Assembly (NCBI RefSeq): GCF_916858675.1
Contig: NZ_CAKASM010000013.1
Location: 25,121 to 89,120, forward strand
Length of the DNA: 64,000 nt
From: Sphingomonas sp. Leaf21
GTDB taxonomy: Bacteria > Pseudomonadota > Alphaproteobacteria > Sphingomonadales > Sphingomonadaceae
Direction: 5' to 3'
The position numbers were made by a program, and so were the translations under genes. Shown piece after piece: positions 17,262 through 29,728 of the stretch (positions are counted from its first letter, which is position 1; each line of letters starts with the position of its first letter). The notes under the pieces were generated by a model that was given only the letters and a program-made list of their open reading frames with translations, was not told the DNA's origin and searched no databases.

Positions 17262-17464
17262 CTTCCGCTTGCGGGAGGGGGACGGCGTGACGTCTCATCG
17301 AGCATCCCGCTCGTGGCCAGGCCCTCCCCCATCCCCTCCCGCGTGCGGGAGGGGCGTGCCTGGGGTGAGCTCTTCACCCTCCCACAGGCGGGAGGGGCGT
17401 GCTTGGGGGGGTGAGCCTCTCCCCCTCCCGCAGGCGGGAGGGGGTTGGGGGGAGGGAAGGGGTC
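17262..17464. repeat. Cluster of GC-rich palindromes after recF (family C)
   Basis: This 200-bp gap holds four hairpins of the type CCCCTCCCGC-N2-GCGGGAGGGG, at about 17265, 17334, 17381 and 17420. The last (17417-17473) is followed by GGTTGGGGGGAGGGAAGGGG and then TCTCACCGAG, and reappears inverted at 21418-21475. No gene or other signal is seen here apart from the end of the antisense exported-protein gene. Confidence 0.75.
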
Positions 17465-20528
<3,064 letters not shown>

Positions 20529-20596
20529 GGCCCAACATCCTGCCCTCCGTTCGGGCTGAGCGGGGCGGGGGAATGGATCAGTCGAGGAGAGCAGGT

Positions 20597-21346
20597 ATGA
20601 AGGCGATCGCGCTGGGACTGGTGCTGGCGGCGGGCACCACCGTCGCGGTGGCGCAGCAAAAGCCTGCCGCTCCGGCCAAGGTGCCGGCGTATATCACCGC
20701 CGCGCTGGCCGATCCGGCGCGCGCCGATCAGGCGGGCGACGATGAACGGCGCCAGGCGGCGGCCGTTCTCGCCTTTTCGGGGGTGAAGCCCGGCGACACG
20801 GTGATCGATTACCTGCCGGGCAAGGGATATTGGACCCGAATCTTCTCCGGCGCGGTGGGGCCCAAGGGCCATGTCTATACCTATTGGCCCGCCGCCGGAC
20901 AGAAATATGCCGAGAAGTCGCTGGGCACGATCCAGGGCTGGAAGCTGCCCAATGTGACCGCGCAGGTGCAGGCGGTGAACCTGCCCGCTTCGGACAAGCC
21001 GGTCGACCTGTTCTGGACCGTCCAGAATTATCACGACGTCGCCAACAATGCGGGCGAACCGGCGCTGCGCGCGTTCGACCAGGCGGTGTTCAAGCTGCTG
21101 AAGTCGGGCGGCACCTATGTCATCATCGATCACGCCGATACGGTGGGCAAGGGGTTGGCCAATACCAACACGACGCACCGGATCGACCCGGATGCCGTCA
21201 AGCGGCAGGTCCAGTCGGTCGGCTTTCGCTTCGTCGGCGAGAGCAGGGTGCTGCGCAATCCGGCGGACGATCATTCGAAGAATGTCTTCGATCCCGCCAT
21301 TCGCGGGCGGACGGATCAGTTCGTGTACAAGTTCCGCAAGCCCTGA
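20597..21346 (+). CDS. Exported class I methyltransferase-like protein
   Basis: A 249-residue protein with a cleavable signal peptide (MKAIALGLVLAAGTTVAVAQ). The mature part has a methyltransferase-like fold: GVKPGDTVIDYLPGKGYWTR replaces the usual motif I, then VDLFWTVQNYHDVAN, LKSGGTYVIIDHAD and the C-terminal VGFRFVGESRVLRNP. Such proteins are annotated as predicted methyltransferases (COG4798), but SAM is not expected in the periplasm, and the classic GxGxG is degenerate. The true role is open. GAGGAGAGCAGGT precedes the ATG at 20597. Family C repeats separate it from the convergent kinase gene. Confidence 0.78.
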   Translation: MKAIALGLVLAAGTTVAVAQQKPAAPAKVPAYITAALADPARADQAGDDERRQAAAVLAFSGVKPGDTVIDYLPGKGYWTRIFSGAVGPKGHVYTYWPAAGQKYAEKSLGTIQGWKLPNVTAQVQAVNLPASDKPVDLFWTVQNYHDVANNAGEPALRAFDQAVFKLLKSGGTYVIIDHADTVGKGLANTNTTHRIDPDAVKRQVQSVGFRFVGESRVLRNPADDHSKNVFDPAIRGRTDQFVYKFRKP

Positions 21347-21417
21347 TCCTCAAGGGCAGGTAAAGCCCCTCTCCCGGCAGGGGGAAGGGTTGGGGAGGGG
21401 CAAGGGCCACCAATGCT

Positions 21418-21475
21418 GACCTCGGTGAGACCTCTTTCCCTCCCCCCAGCCCCTCCCGCTTGCGGGAGGGGAGTC
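21418..21475 (-). repeat. Family C palindromic repeat, inverted copy
   Basis: Read on the reverse strand this is CTCCCCTCCCGC, AAGC, GGGAGGGG, CTGGGGGGAGGGAAAG and GGTCTCACCGAG, nearly identical to 17417-17473 on the forward strand. The two copies flank gyrB in opposite orientations about 4 kb apart. It lies between convergent genes and may end transcription on both strands. Confidence 0.7.
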
Positions 21476-21505
21476 TACCGGGTTCGTCTTCGACGAGCGG
21501 CCGTC

Positions 21506-22540
21506 CTAGACCGGCACCCGCAACACCGCCCGGACCCCGGAATGCGTCGGGTCATATTCCACCGCCGATTGCAGGCTCTGCGCCATCGCGCGGATCAGCT
21601 TGGCACCCAGCCCGGTTCCTTGCGGCGCCTGTCCGTCCGCCATGCCGCAGCCATCGTCCTCGACCGCCAGCACGCATTGGTCGCCGTCGCGCGACACGAT
21701 GATCCGCACCTCGCCCCGGCCGTCGGGATAGGCATATTTGCACGCGTTGGTGACCAGTTCGGTGACGATCACGCCGATCGACACCGCCCGGTCGGTCTTC
21801 ACCCGGATCGGCTCGGCGGTAAGCGTCAGGGTGCGCGGCATCACGTCGCTCGACCAGCTTTCGGCCAGTTCCTCGACCAGCGCGGAGAGATAGTCGCGCA
21901 GGTCGACCAGTTCGACGTCATTGGCGGTATAGAGCCGCCGGTGCACCTGCGCGATCGCGCGGATGCGGCGCTGCGTATCCTCCAGCGCCTCGCGCGCCTC
22001 GGCATCGGCCAGCACGCCCTTTTGCAGCCCGATCATCGCCGAGACGAGTTGCAGCGAGTTGGCGACGCGGTGATTGACCTCGCTCAGCATCGCCTCCAGC
22101 CGCGCGTTGGAGGCGCGGAGTTCGGCCTCGGCCTCCGCCTTGGCGCGTTCCAGCCGGGCGCGGTCCAGCACCTGCTCGAAGCTGGCGGAGAGCAGGTCGA
22201 AAAAGTCTTCGCCGACCGTCTTCACGACATAATCGGCGGCGCCGGCCTTCAGCGCGGCGACGGCGATCCGCCCCTCGTCCGACCCCGTGACATAGACGAC
22301 CGGCGGCGGATCGGTCAGCGCGGTGATCGCGGCGAGCGTTTCCAGCCCGTCCATGCCGGGCATATAATGGTCGACCGCGACCAGATCGAAGCCGCCCTGT
22401 GCCGCCATTGCGACACCCTCGGCTCCCGACGCGGCCGAGGACACGTCGTAGCCCTGCCGCCCCAGCGCGCGCGCGACCAGCCGACGCAGGGCATCGTCGT
22501 CGTCGATATACAGGATATGGGGCGCCGGGCCGTCCGTCAT
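21506..22540 (-). CDS. Receiver-histidine kinase hybrid (REC plus HisKA_2/HWE-like kinase)
   Basis: A 344-residue protein with an N-terminal receiver domain (about 8 to 125; acidic pair in YIDDDDALRR, phospho-acceptor Asp in DLVAVDHYMPGMDG, Lys in DYVVKTVGED), a coiled coil (RLERAKAEAEAELRASNARL) and a kinase with the histidine in SEVNHRVANSLQLVSAM. The ATPase part has VTELVTNACKYAYPDGRG and VEDDGCGM. The kinase thus lies downstream of a receiver and is probably controlled by phosphorylation of its own receiver. It is last in a three-gene cluster with a CHASE3 kinase and a stand-alone receiver. Confidence 0.88.
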   Translation of the reverse strand: MTDGPAPHILYIDDDDALRRLVARALGRQGYDVSSAASGAEGVAMAAQGGFDLVAVDHYMPGMDGLETLAAITALTDPPPVVYVTGSDEGRIAVAALKAGAADYVVKTVGEDFFDLLSASFEQVLDRARLERAKAEAEAELRASNARLEAMLSEVNHRVANSLQLVSAMIGLQKGVLADAEAREALEDTQRRIRAIAQVHRRLYTANDVELVDLRDYLSALVEELAESWSSDVMPRTLTLTAEPIRVKTDRAVSIGVIVTELVTNACKYAYPDGRGEVRIIVSRDGDQCVLAVEDDGCGMADGQAPQGTGLGAKLIRAMAQSLQSAVEYDPTHSGVRAVLRVPV

Positions 22541-22554
22541 CGCGTGTGGGGCGG

Positions 22555-22998
22555 TCAGCCCTCCACCTCGGGCACCTGGATCACCGAGAGGAACAGGCCG
22601 AGCTGGCGGATCGCCTGGGCGAAATTCTCATAATTCACCGGCTTGGTGATATAGACGTTGCAGCCGAGATCGTAGCAGCGCTGGATTTCCACCTTGTCGT
22701 CGGTGGTCGTCAGGACGACCACGGGCGCGCGGCGAAGCGGGCTGCCCTCTTCCTTGATCTTCGCCAGGATGTCGGTGCCGCTCATGTCGGGCAGGTTGAG
22801 GTCGAGCAGGACCATCGCCGGGCCGCTCTTGGCGGGCCCGTCGGGTGCGTGGAACAGATAGTCGAGCGCGGTGGTGCCGTCCGTGAAGTGGCGGATATCG
22901 TTCAGGATACCCGCGCGCCGGATATTCTTCTCGATCAGGCGGGCATGGCCCTCATCGTCCTCGATCATGACGATGCCCACGGAGCGATGGTCGTTCAT
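22555..22998 (-). CDS. Single-domain response regulator (Rcp1-like)
   Basis: A 147-residue receiver with no output domain. Acidic residues are in VMIEDDEGHARLIEKNIRRA, the phospho-acceptor Asp in AMVLLDLNLPDMSGTDIL, the Thr in VVVLTTTDDKVEIQ and the Lys in YITKPVNYENF. The spacing and the EDDEGHARLIEKN start match receivers of the Rcp1 type that work beside phytochrome-like or CHASE3 kinases. It sits 14 bp upstream of the hybrid kinase, and its start directly abuts the stop of the CHASE3 kinase gene. Confidence 0.9.
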   Translation of the reverse strand: MNDHRSVGIVMIEDDEGHARLIEKNIRRAGILNDIRHFTDGTTALDYLFHAPDGPAKSGPAMVLLDLNLPDMSGTDILAKIKEEGSPLRRAPVVVLTTTDDKVEIQRCYDLGCNVYITKPVNYENFAQAIRQLGLFLSVIQVPEVEG

Positions 22999-24498
22999 TC
23001 AGGCGCCTTCGATGGAAAGGGTGGCGGGGAGCGACAAAAAGAAGGTCGCGCCCTCACCCAGTTGGGATTCGACGGAAATCGTACCGCCGAGACGATAGGC
23101 GAGGGCGCGGACATGGGCCAGCCCGATCCCTTCGCCCGGCTGGTCCTGCTGACCCGAACGGCGGAACAGGTCGAAGATGCGCTGGTGGTCGCGCGGATCG
23201 ATGCCCCGGCCATTGTCGCGGATCGCGACGACGATGCGCGCATGGGCCTCGGTGGCGGAGACGTGCACTTCGGCGGCACGGGTCGGGTGGCGATATTTGG
23301 TCGCGTTCTCGATCAGGTTGGACAGGATCTGCTCGAGCGCGACCCGGTCGCTGACGATCACCGGCATCGGACGTTCGATGGTCAGGGTGACGCCGCGATC
23401 GTCGATGACGTGCCGGATCGAGTCGCTGATCTGTTCGACGAGCTGGTCGAGCGCGATCATCTCGGGCGCGAGCACCCGTCGGCCCTCGCGGCTGAGCTTC
23501 AGGATGGCGTTGATCAGCCGGTCCATCTTGGCGGTCGAGGTGCGGATGAAGCCGATCGCCTCGGGCAGATCCTCGCGCGCGGCGAGCCGGGCCTCTTCGG
23601 ACACGATCTGCGGCGCCTCTGCCTCGGCGCGGTCGATCAGCTCGGACAGCGGCTTGGTCGCCGCCGACAGCTCGGCGGTGAAGCCCATCACATTGACCAG
23701 CGGCGAGCGCAGATCGTGGCTGACGATATAGGCGAAGCGCTGGATCTCCTCGTTCGCGAGCGCGAGGTCGGCGGTACGCTCCTTGACCTGTTCCTCCAGC
23801 GTCGCGTTGAGGTCCGCCAGGGCGAGACGCGACTGCTGGAGATCGCGCGTGTAGCGGCGCACGGTCAGGAAGGACACGATCGTGACCAGCACGAACAACA
23901 GGCCCGCGACGCCCAGCACGATCGAGAAGGTCCGGCGGCTCTTCATCTGCTCGGCGTCGCGCAGCGCGAGCAGCCGCCGTTCCTCGCGCGCCATCGAATC
24001 GAAGACGCGGCGCAGCTTCTGCATACGCTGCATTCCGCTATCCACGCGGAACAGCCGCAACGCCTCCGCACCGCGCCCCTGCTGGACCAGTCGGTTCGTC
24101 GTCCGTTGCGCGACCTCCAGCTCCGCGAGCCGCTGGATCACCGCGCGCATCGGGGCCAGTTGGCGCGGATTGTCCGCGGTCAGCCGCCGCAGCTCGGCGA
24201 GTTGGGGGATCAGCGCGTCATGCGCAGCGTCGAAGCTCGCCAGAAAGGGCGGCGTGCCCGCCAGCATGTAACCGCGCCGGGCGGTCTCCTGCTGTTCGGC
24301 GAGCCGCCGGGCTTCGATCAGCGTGGTCTCGACGCGATAGGTGTGGACGACCCAGTCGCTATGCCGATTGTCCTGGCGAATGGCATGGGCCGCCGCGATC
24401 GCGGCGATCAGCAGCGCAAGGAACCCCGTCGCCATGGTGGCGATCAGGATTCGTCCGATGGGATTTGCGCTACTGGGCGCGGTACTCAACCCCTGCAT
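22999..24498 (-). CDS. CHASE3-domain membrane sensor histidine kinase
   Basis: A 499-residue kinase. TM1 is at about residues 17 to 38; a periplasmic helical sensor of the CHASE3 type follows (TYRVETTLIEARRLAEQQET, RRGYMLAG); TM2 is VLGVAGLLFVLVTIVSFLTV. A coiled coil (ATLEEQVKERTADLALANEE) leads to the phospho-acceptor in IVSHDLRSPLVNVMGFTAEL, the N box in LSNLIENATKYRHPTRAAEV and the G box DNGRGIDPRDHQRIFDLF. It is first in the three-gene phosphorelay cluster, with the receiver directly adjoining. The lack of a PAS or GAF domain suggests it reads an envelope signal. Confidence 0.9.
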   Translation of the reverse strand: MQGLSTAPSSANPIGRILIATMATGFLALLIAAIAAAHAIRQDNRHSDWVVHTYRVETTLIEARRLAEQQETARRGYMLAGTPPFLASFDAAHDALIPQLAELRRLTADNPRQLAPMRAVIQRLAELEVAQRTTNRLVQQGRGAEALRLFRVDSGMQRMQKLRRVFDSMAREERRLLALRDAEQMKSRRTFSIVLGVAGLLFVLVTIVSFLTVRRYTRDLQQSRLALADLNATLEEQVKERTADLALANEEIQRFAYIVSHDLRSPLVNVMGFTAELSAATKPLSELIDRAEAEAPQIVSEEARLAAREDLPEAIGFIRTSTAKMDRLINAILKLSREGRRVLAPEMIALDQLVEQISDSIRHVIDDRGVTLTIERPMPVIVSDRVALEQILSNLIENATKYRHPTRAAEVHVSATEAHARIVVAIRDNGRGIDPRDHQRIFDLFRRSGQQDQPGEGIGLAHVRALAYRLGGTISVESQLGEGATFFLSLPATLSIEGA

Positions 24499-24551
24499 AA
24501 GCTTTGCCTTATCGAAGGATGAGGAGCGTTACCAGCGGGCCAGTGTCCGTA

Positions 24552-25313
24552 TCACAGCAACAATTCCTGCGGGCTGGGGCGACCGACATGGCCGCCGCCG
24601 CGCCGCCGCGCCATTTCGGTCTCGGCGGTGAAGCGCACATCGACATCGCGGTCGGTCAGGAAACCCATCAGCGAATCCTCGTCGATCTCGCGCCAGTCCT
24701 TGCCGCGATCGGGTCCGTAGCGGACGCGCGGCAACAGGCCGGGGCTGCGCGACCATTCGAGCAGTTGCGCCAGGCTCGCCTCGTTGAGCTGGTCGCGGAG
24801 GTGATGCGCGGTGACATAGGCGTCGGGAAAGGCGCGGTGGATGGGCAGGCCGCGCTCATGCACCAGGCCCTCGGGCTTGCGCCAGTAGCGCAGCACCTGG
24901 TTGGAGAAGCTGGGGCTGTCGGGCCAGAGCCGGAGCGCACATTTCCAGGTGCAGATCCAATCGGCCGACCGCGTCATCGCGGGGGTGCAGAATTGCTGCT
25001 CGAAATCCGCGCGGTGCGCCGCGAGCGCGAGGCGGCGCGGCCAGGGGTCGAGTACGCGCCGCGCGACGTCGTGCCACCAGGGCGCATCGGCGACCTGCTC
25101 GTCCAGGATATGGTGGATCGCCTGGGTGATGGGGGGAATGGGGCGGCCCGGATTGACCAGGATATTGCCGCCTTCGCCTTCCAGTTCCCAGCGACCGTCC
25201 TTGCCCAGCGCCACGTCCTGCCAGCCGATCTCGCACACCCCGTGCGCGGGCGGGGCGGAGCCGGTCGTCTCCAAGTCGATGACGCGGATAATCTGGGGCT
25301 GGGGGCGTTGCAT
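24552..25313 (-). CDS. 3'-5' exonuclease, DnaQ/DEDD fold
   Basis: A 253-residue nuclease-like protein. The first motif is RVIDLETTGSAPPAHGVCEI (Asp and Glu metal ligands), the second is ALAAHRADFEQQFC, and the third is HRAFPDAYVTAHHL with the DEDDh-type His and Asp. The C-terminal 60 residues (SLAQLLEWSRSPGLLPRVRY and FGFL-type exonuclease-X C-domain sequence GKDWREIDEDSLMGFLTDRD) match the DUF3820-like extension of exonuclease X-type proteins. It may act in DNA repair or RNA turnover. No operon partner is clear. Confidence 0.85.
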   Translation of the reverse strand: MQRPQPQIIRVIDLETTGSAPPAHGVCEIGWQDVALGKDGRWELEGEGGNILVNPGRPIPPITQAIHHILDEQVADAPWWHDVARRVLDPWPRRLALAAHRADFEQQFCTPAMTRSADWICTWKCALRLWPDSPSFSNQVLRYWRKPEGLVHERGLPIHRAFPDAYVTAHHLRDQLNEASLAQLLEWSRSPGLLPRVRYGPDRGKDWREIDEDSLMGFLTDRDVDVRFTAETEMARRRGGGHVGRPSPQELLL

Positions 25314-25365
25314 CGGCCCTATGTGGGCGCTTGGGGCCGGAAAAGCGAGACGTCTTGTCCCGACG

Positions 25366-26421
25366 CTATCCCATCAGCGCGCGGTCACGCAGCCCTCGCC
25401 AGACGTGCAGTGCCTGCACCGTTTCGGCGACGTCGTGGACGCGGATCAACTGTACGCCCGCCTCCGCGCCCTTCACCGCCAGCGCCAGCGATCCGCCGAG
25501 CCGGGCGTCGACCGGCGCTTCGTTGGACAGCGCGCCGATCATCCGCTTGCGGCTGGCCCCCAGCATGACCGGACAACCCAGCCCATGGAAGATGGCGAGC
25601 CCGTTGATCAGCGCCAGATTGTCGGCGAGCGACTTGCCGAAGCCGATGCCGGGATCGACCATCATGCGCGAGCGGGGGACGCCCGCCGCCTCGACCGCCG
25701 CGACGCGCGCCTCGAGCCAGTCGAACACCTCGGTCAGCACGTCGCCGTAACCGACCCGTCCATGCCCGCCCTTGTCCGGGTCGGGCGAGTGCATCAGGAT
25801 GACGGGACAGCCCGCCCTTGCCACCACGTCCAGCGCGCGGTCGTCCCACAGCAGGGCGGCGACATCGTTGACGATGCCCGCCCCCGCCGCCAGTGCCGCC
25901 TCCATCACGGCCGCCTTGCGCGTGTCGATCGACACCAGCGCGCCGCCCGTGGCCAATCGCGCGATCACCGGGGCGGTGCGAGCGACCTCGTCACCTTCCC
26001 AGACGGGCGGCGCGCCGGGGCGGGTGGACTCGCCGCCCAGATCGATGACGGCCGCGCCCATCGCCGCCATCGCCATGCCGCTGTCCGCCGCCGCTGCGGG
26101 GTCGCCGACATGCTTGCCGCCGTCGGAGAAGCTGTCGGGCGTGACGTTCAGGATCGCGGCGACCTGCGGCTGATCGAAGCGAAGCGTGCGCTGGCCGATC
26201 ACCCAGGGCGCTCGGGGCGCGGTGAAGGCGGCGTGGAGCGCCTCGGCCCTGGGGGAGCCGCCCAGTTCCTGCTGGAAACGCGCGACCGGCACGATGCGGC
26301 GGGACGCGCCGTCGCGAACCTCATAGGCGCCGAACCACTGCATCCCGCCCGCCAGGCGCAGGACGCTGCCGTCCTCCAGCCCCACGGGCGTGTCGACGAA
26401 TTGAACGGGGCGGAGGTGCAT
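25366..26421 (-). CDS. folP: Dihydropteroate synthase
   Basis: A 351-residue folate enzyme that condenses p-aminobenzoate with hydroxymethyl-dihydropterin pyrophosphate. Conserved blocks are VAAILNVTPDSFSDGG, AAVIDLGGESTRPGA, VSIDTRKAAVMEAAL, VNDVAAL, MVDPGIGFGKSLADNL and MLGASRKRMIG. About 85 residues precede the core (LRPVQFVDTPVGLEDG, MQWFGAYEVRDG), an extension typical of sphingomonad FolP. The ATG at 26421 is preferred over a start nine codons upstream. It lies 39 bp downstream of ccrM on the same strand. Confidence 0.94.
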   Translation of the reverse strand: MHLRPVQFVDTPVGLEDGSVLRLAGGMQWFGAYEVRDGASRRIVPVARFQQELGGSPRAEALHAAFTAPRAPWVIGQRTLRFDQPQVAAILNVTPDSFSDGGKHVGDPAAAADSGMAMAAMGAAVIDLGGESTRPGAPPVWEGDEVARTAPVIARLATGGALVSIDTRKAAVMEAALAAGAGIVNDVAALLWDDRALDVVARAGCPVILMHSPDPDKGGHGRVGYGDVLTEVFDWLEARVAAVEAAGVPRSRMMVDPGIGFGKSLADNLALINGLAIFHGLGCPVMLGASRKRMIGALSNEAPVDARLGGSLALAVKGAEAGVQLIRVHDVAETVQALHVWRGLRDRALMG

Positions 26422-26460
26422 GACGTTTCCCAAAACCCTCCCAGGCACGGGGAGGATTGC

Positions 26461-27621
<1,161 letters not shown>

Positions 27622-27665
27622 TCAATGCCTCGCATCGGCCGGGAAGGAGTCGGTCGTCAAGAGGC

Positions 27666-27788
27666 GATTCGCGCGCGCGACTCGCGGGATTCCGCCAGAT
27701 TCGCCGACAACGGCTATGCGTTGGGGCACATATTGGGGCTGTGGATAACTTCGCCCCCAAGGGAGTGGGGGTGTGGCACCGGCGACTC
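27666..27788. promoter_or_regulatory. GANTC cluster upstream of ccrM
   Basis: CcrM target sites are at 27666-27670 (GATTC), 27679-27683 (GACTC), 27688-27692 (GATTC), 27698-27702 (GATTC) and 27784-27788 (GACTC). Four fall within 37 bp. A GTTAAC hexamer at 27602-27607 lies next to the start codon and contains a CtrA-like TTAAC half site. The sites are direct observations. By analogy with Caulobacter, where GANTC sites in the ccrM leader reduce transcription when fully methylated, this is probably the ccrM promoter region. Confidence 0.65.
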
Positions 27789-27802
27789 AATCCCCCGCCA
27801 AT

Positions 27803-27859
27803 TCCTCCCCAAGCTACGCTTGGGGAGGGGGACCATTACGTCAGCAATGGTGGAGGGGC
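27803..27859 (-). repeat. Palindromic repeat, family A, reverse copy
   Basis: TCCTCCCC, then AAGCTACGCTT, GGGGAGGGGGACCATT and GGTGGAGGGGC form a reverse family A unit. It is the left half of an inverted pair with the copy at 27876, with 16 bp between them, and lies in the rnhB-ccrM gap. Confidence 0.8.
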
Positions 27860-27875
27860 GAGACGGACCGGCCAT

Positions 27876-27932
27876 GCCCCTCCACCACGGCCTTCGGCCG
27901 CGGTCCCCCTCCCCATCGGAGATGGGGAGGAA
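27876..27932 (+). repeat. Palindromic repeat, family A, forward copy
   Basis: GCCCCTCCACCACGGCCTTC, GGCCGCGGTCCCCCTCCCC and GGGGAGGA reproduce the forward family A unit. It adjoins the stop codon of rnhB. With the copy at 27803 it has the left-reverse, right-forward arrangement also seen around the DUF559 gene. Confidence 0.8.
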
Positions 27933-28529
27933 TTAGGGGTCCAGATAAAATTGCGCCACAGGCGCGAAGCTGCGGCGGTGGAGCGGCGTGGGGCCATGTT
28001 CGCGCAGAGCCGCCAGATGGATCGCCGAGCCATAGCCCTTGTTGGAGTGCCACCCATAGGCGGGCCACTCCGCCGCGGCCTGGATCATCATCTCGTCGCG
28101 AACATGCTTGGCGACGATCGACGCGGCGCCGATCGCCAGCGACTTGGCATCGCCGCCGACGATCGCGGTCGCGGCATAGCCCCATTTGGGCAGGCGGTTG
28201 CCGTCGACCAGCACATGCGCGGGATGACTGCCCCGCGCCGCCACCACCGCATCGACCGCGAGCGTCATCGCCTTCATCGTCGCCCAGTAGATGTTGAGCC
28301 GGTCGATCTCCTCGGGATGGACGATGCCGACGCCGACCACCGCGCAGGCGCGGATCTCGGCACAGAGCCGCGCGCGGGTCTTTTCGGTCAGCTTCTTGGA
28401 ATCGTTGATACCCTGGGGGCAATCGCGCTCTGGCAGGATGACGGCCGCGGCGACCACCGGCCCCGCCAGCGGCCCGCGCCCCGCCTCGTCCACGCCGCAC
28501 AGCGGTGCGGGAAAACCGGTATCGACCAT
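27933..28529 (-). CDS. rnhB: Ribonuclease HII
   Basis: A 198-residue enzyme that removes ribonucleotides and RNA from RNA-DNA hybrids. The active-site block CGVDEAGRGPLAGPVVAAAV carries the Asp-Glu pair near residue 14, GINDSKKLTEKTR is the second block, LVDGNRLPKW supplies a third acidic residue, and SIVAKHVRDEMM a fourth. The ATG at 28529 gives the normal length; the frame remains open upstream without homology. It precedes ccrM, separated by a regulatory gap with GANTC sites and an inverted repeat pair. Confidence 0.95.
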   Translation of the reverse strand: MVDTGFPAPLCGVDEAGRGPLAGPVVAAAVILPERDCPQGINDSKKLTEKTRARLCAEIRACAVVGVGIVHPEEIDRLNIYWATMKAMTLAVDAVVAARGSHPAHVLVDGNRLPKWGYAATAIVGGDAKSLAIGAASIVAKHVRDEMMIQAAAEWPAYGWHSNKGYGSAIHLAALREHGPTPLHRRSFAPVAQFYLDP

Positions 28530-28597
28530 GGTTGGGGCTTTATCCCGGGGTGGTGGGGATGGGAAGCCACCGATTCCGCCCCGCGCCCGGGAGGAGA

Positions 28598-29425
28598 TCA
28601 GCCCCAGCGGGCGGCGAAGGCGGGCGCGTCCCAGCCCTCGCGGCTGATCGCGGCGAGCAGGTGGTAGAAGGGGACCATCCCCAGCCCATGCCCCATCGGC
28701 CCATGGCCCTGCCCCAGTCCCGGCGCGGCGGCGAGCGCGGCCTGGACGAAGGCGATGCCGCGATCCACCGCGTCGGCGAGCGTCATGCCCTGGCCCAGAC
28801 CGGTCGCGATCGCGCTGGCGAGCGTGCAGCCGGTGCCGTGGGTCGAGCGGGTGTCGAGCCGGGGATGCTGCCAGCGTTGCTCGCCATGCGGCTCGACCAG
28901 CCGGTCCTCGATCACCGGTCCCTCGCCATGCCCGCCCTTGACCAGCAGCGCGCGGGTCGAGGGGCGGACGATCGCCTCGCCGCCCAGCGCCGCCAGCTCG
29001 GGCAGGTTGGGGGTCGATAGCGTGGCGAGCGCCAGGAAGCGGCGAAAGGCGGCGATCACATCGGCATCCGCCAGCACCGATCCGCTGGTCGCGACCATGA
29101 CGGGGTCGAACACCACCGGCAGGTCCAGCGCCTCCAGCCGGTCGGCCAGCGCATGTGCGGTTTCGGCCGATCCGATCATCCCGATCTTGACCGTGTCCGC
29201 CCCGATATCGGCGAGCACGCTGTCGATCTGCGCCATCACCATCGCGGTGGGGACGGGATGCACGCCCTGTACCCCCAGCGTGTTCTGCGCGGTGATCGCG
29301 GTGATCGCGGTCATCGGATGGCCGCCGAGCATCGCCACCGTCTTGATGTCCGCCTGAATGCCCGCGCCGCCCCCGGAATCGGAACCGGCGACGATCAGGA
29401 TGCGGGGGGGCGGGGGGACGGTCAT
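28598..29425 (-). CDS. thiD: Hydroxymethylpyrimidine/phosphomethylpyrimidine kinase
   Basis: A 275-residue ribokinase-fold enzyme that makes HMP-PP for thiamine synthesis. Motifs are ILIVAGSDSGGGAGIQADIK at the N-terminus, ALDLPVVFDPVMVATSGSVL in the middle, ALLVKGGHGEG, and the anion hole with catalytic Cys in THGTGCTLASAIATGLG. The ATG at 29425 places the first motif eight residues in, as usual. About 68 bp separate it from rnhB downstream. No TPP riboswitch is recognisable upstream. Confidence 0.95.
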   Translation of the reverse strand: MTVPPPPRILIVAGSDSGGGAGIQADIKTVAMLGGHPMTAITAITAQNTLGVQGVHPVPTAMVMAQIDSVLADIGADTVKIGMIGSAETAHALADRLEALDLPVVFDPVMVATSGSVLADADVIAAFRRFLALATLSTPNLPELAALGGEAIVRPSTRALLVKGGHGEGPVIEDRLVEPHGEQRWQHPRLDTRSTHGTGCTLASAIATGLGQGMTLADAVDRGIAFVQAALAAAPGLGQGHGPMGHGLGMVPFYHLLAAISREGWDAPAFAARWG

Positions 29426-29728
29426 GGTCGTTTCGACATGCCTGTCCGCGCGCAACGGGGCAAGCGGTCGCGCCCATGTGCGACGCGGTGATTGGCGCCG
29501 TGAACCCGTGTCGGCCATGAAATCGTGCAGGTTGAGAAGCTTGGCACGAGCGCGTCTTTCCCATGCCCGAACCGCTTCATGGCACCTTCGTAATGTTTCG
29601 TTTCCGGCGGGGCGGGGGGCTTCCCCCGCTGCGTCGCACTATTATTTCGGGGCCGCATCCAACCGGAGATTTGGGGCGTTGCTGCGCCCTGAGATGCCGA
29701 CCGGATGGTCGCATGAGGGAGACCTGTT
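29426..29728. other. 303-bp intergenic region between divergent thiD and bestrophin genes
   Basis: This gap must hold the promoters of both divergent genes. A GGCGGGGCGGGGGGCTTCCC tract lies at about 29607-29626. A CTGAGATG octamer at 29689-29696 recalls the TPP riboswitch core, but the other conserved helices are missing. The end contains the AGGGAG ribosome binding site of the bestrophin gene. No convincing RNA gene or small coding region was seen. Confidence 0.4.

Noticed and set aside
17262..17464. Regularly spaced palindromes considered as a CRISPR array
   Set aside because: Repeats are variable hairpins of unequal spacing, with no unique spacers of constant length and no cas genes nearby.
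29689..29696. CTGAGATG resembling the TPP riboswitch core, near thiD
   Set aside because: It is on the strand of the bestrophin gene, not thiD, and the other conserved TPP elements (the GGGG-type opening and the second conserved arm) are absent.
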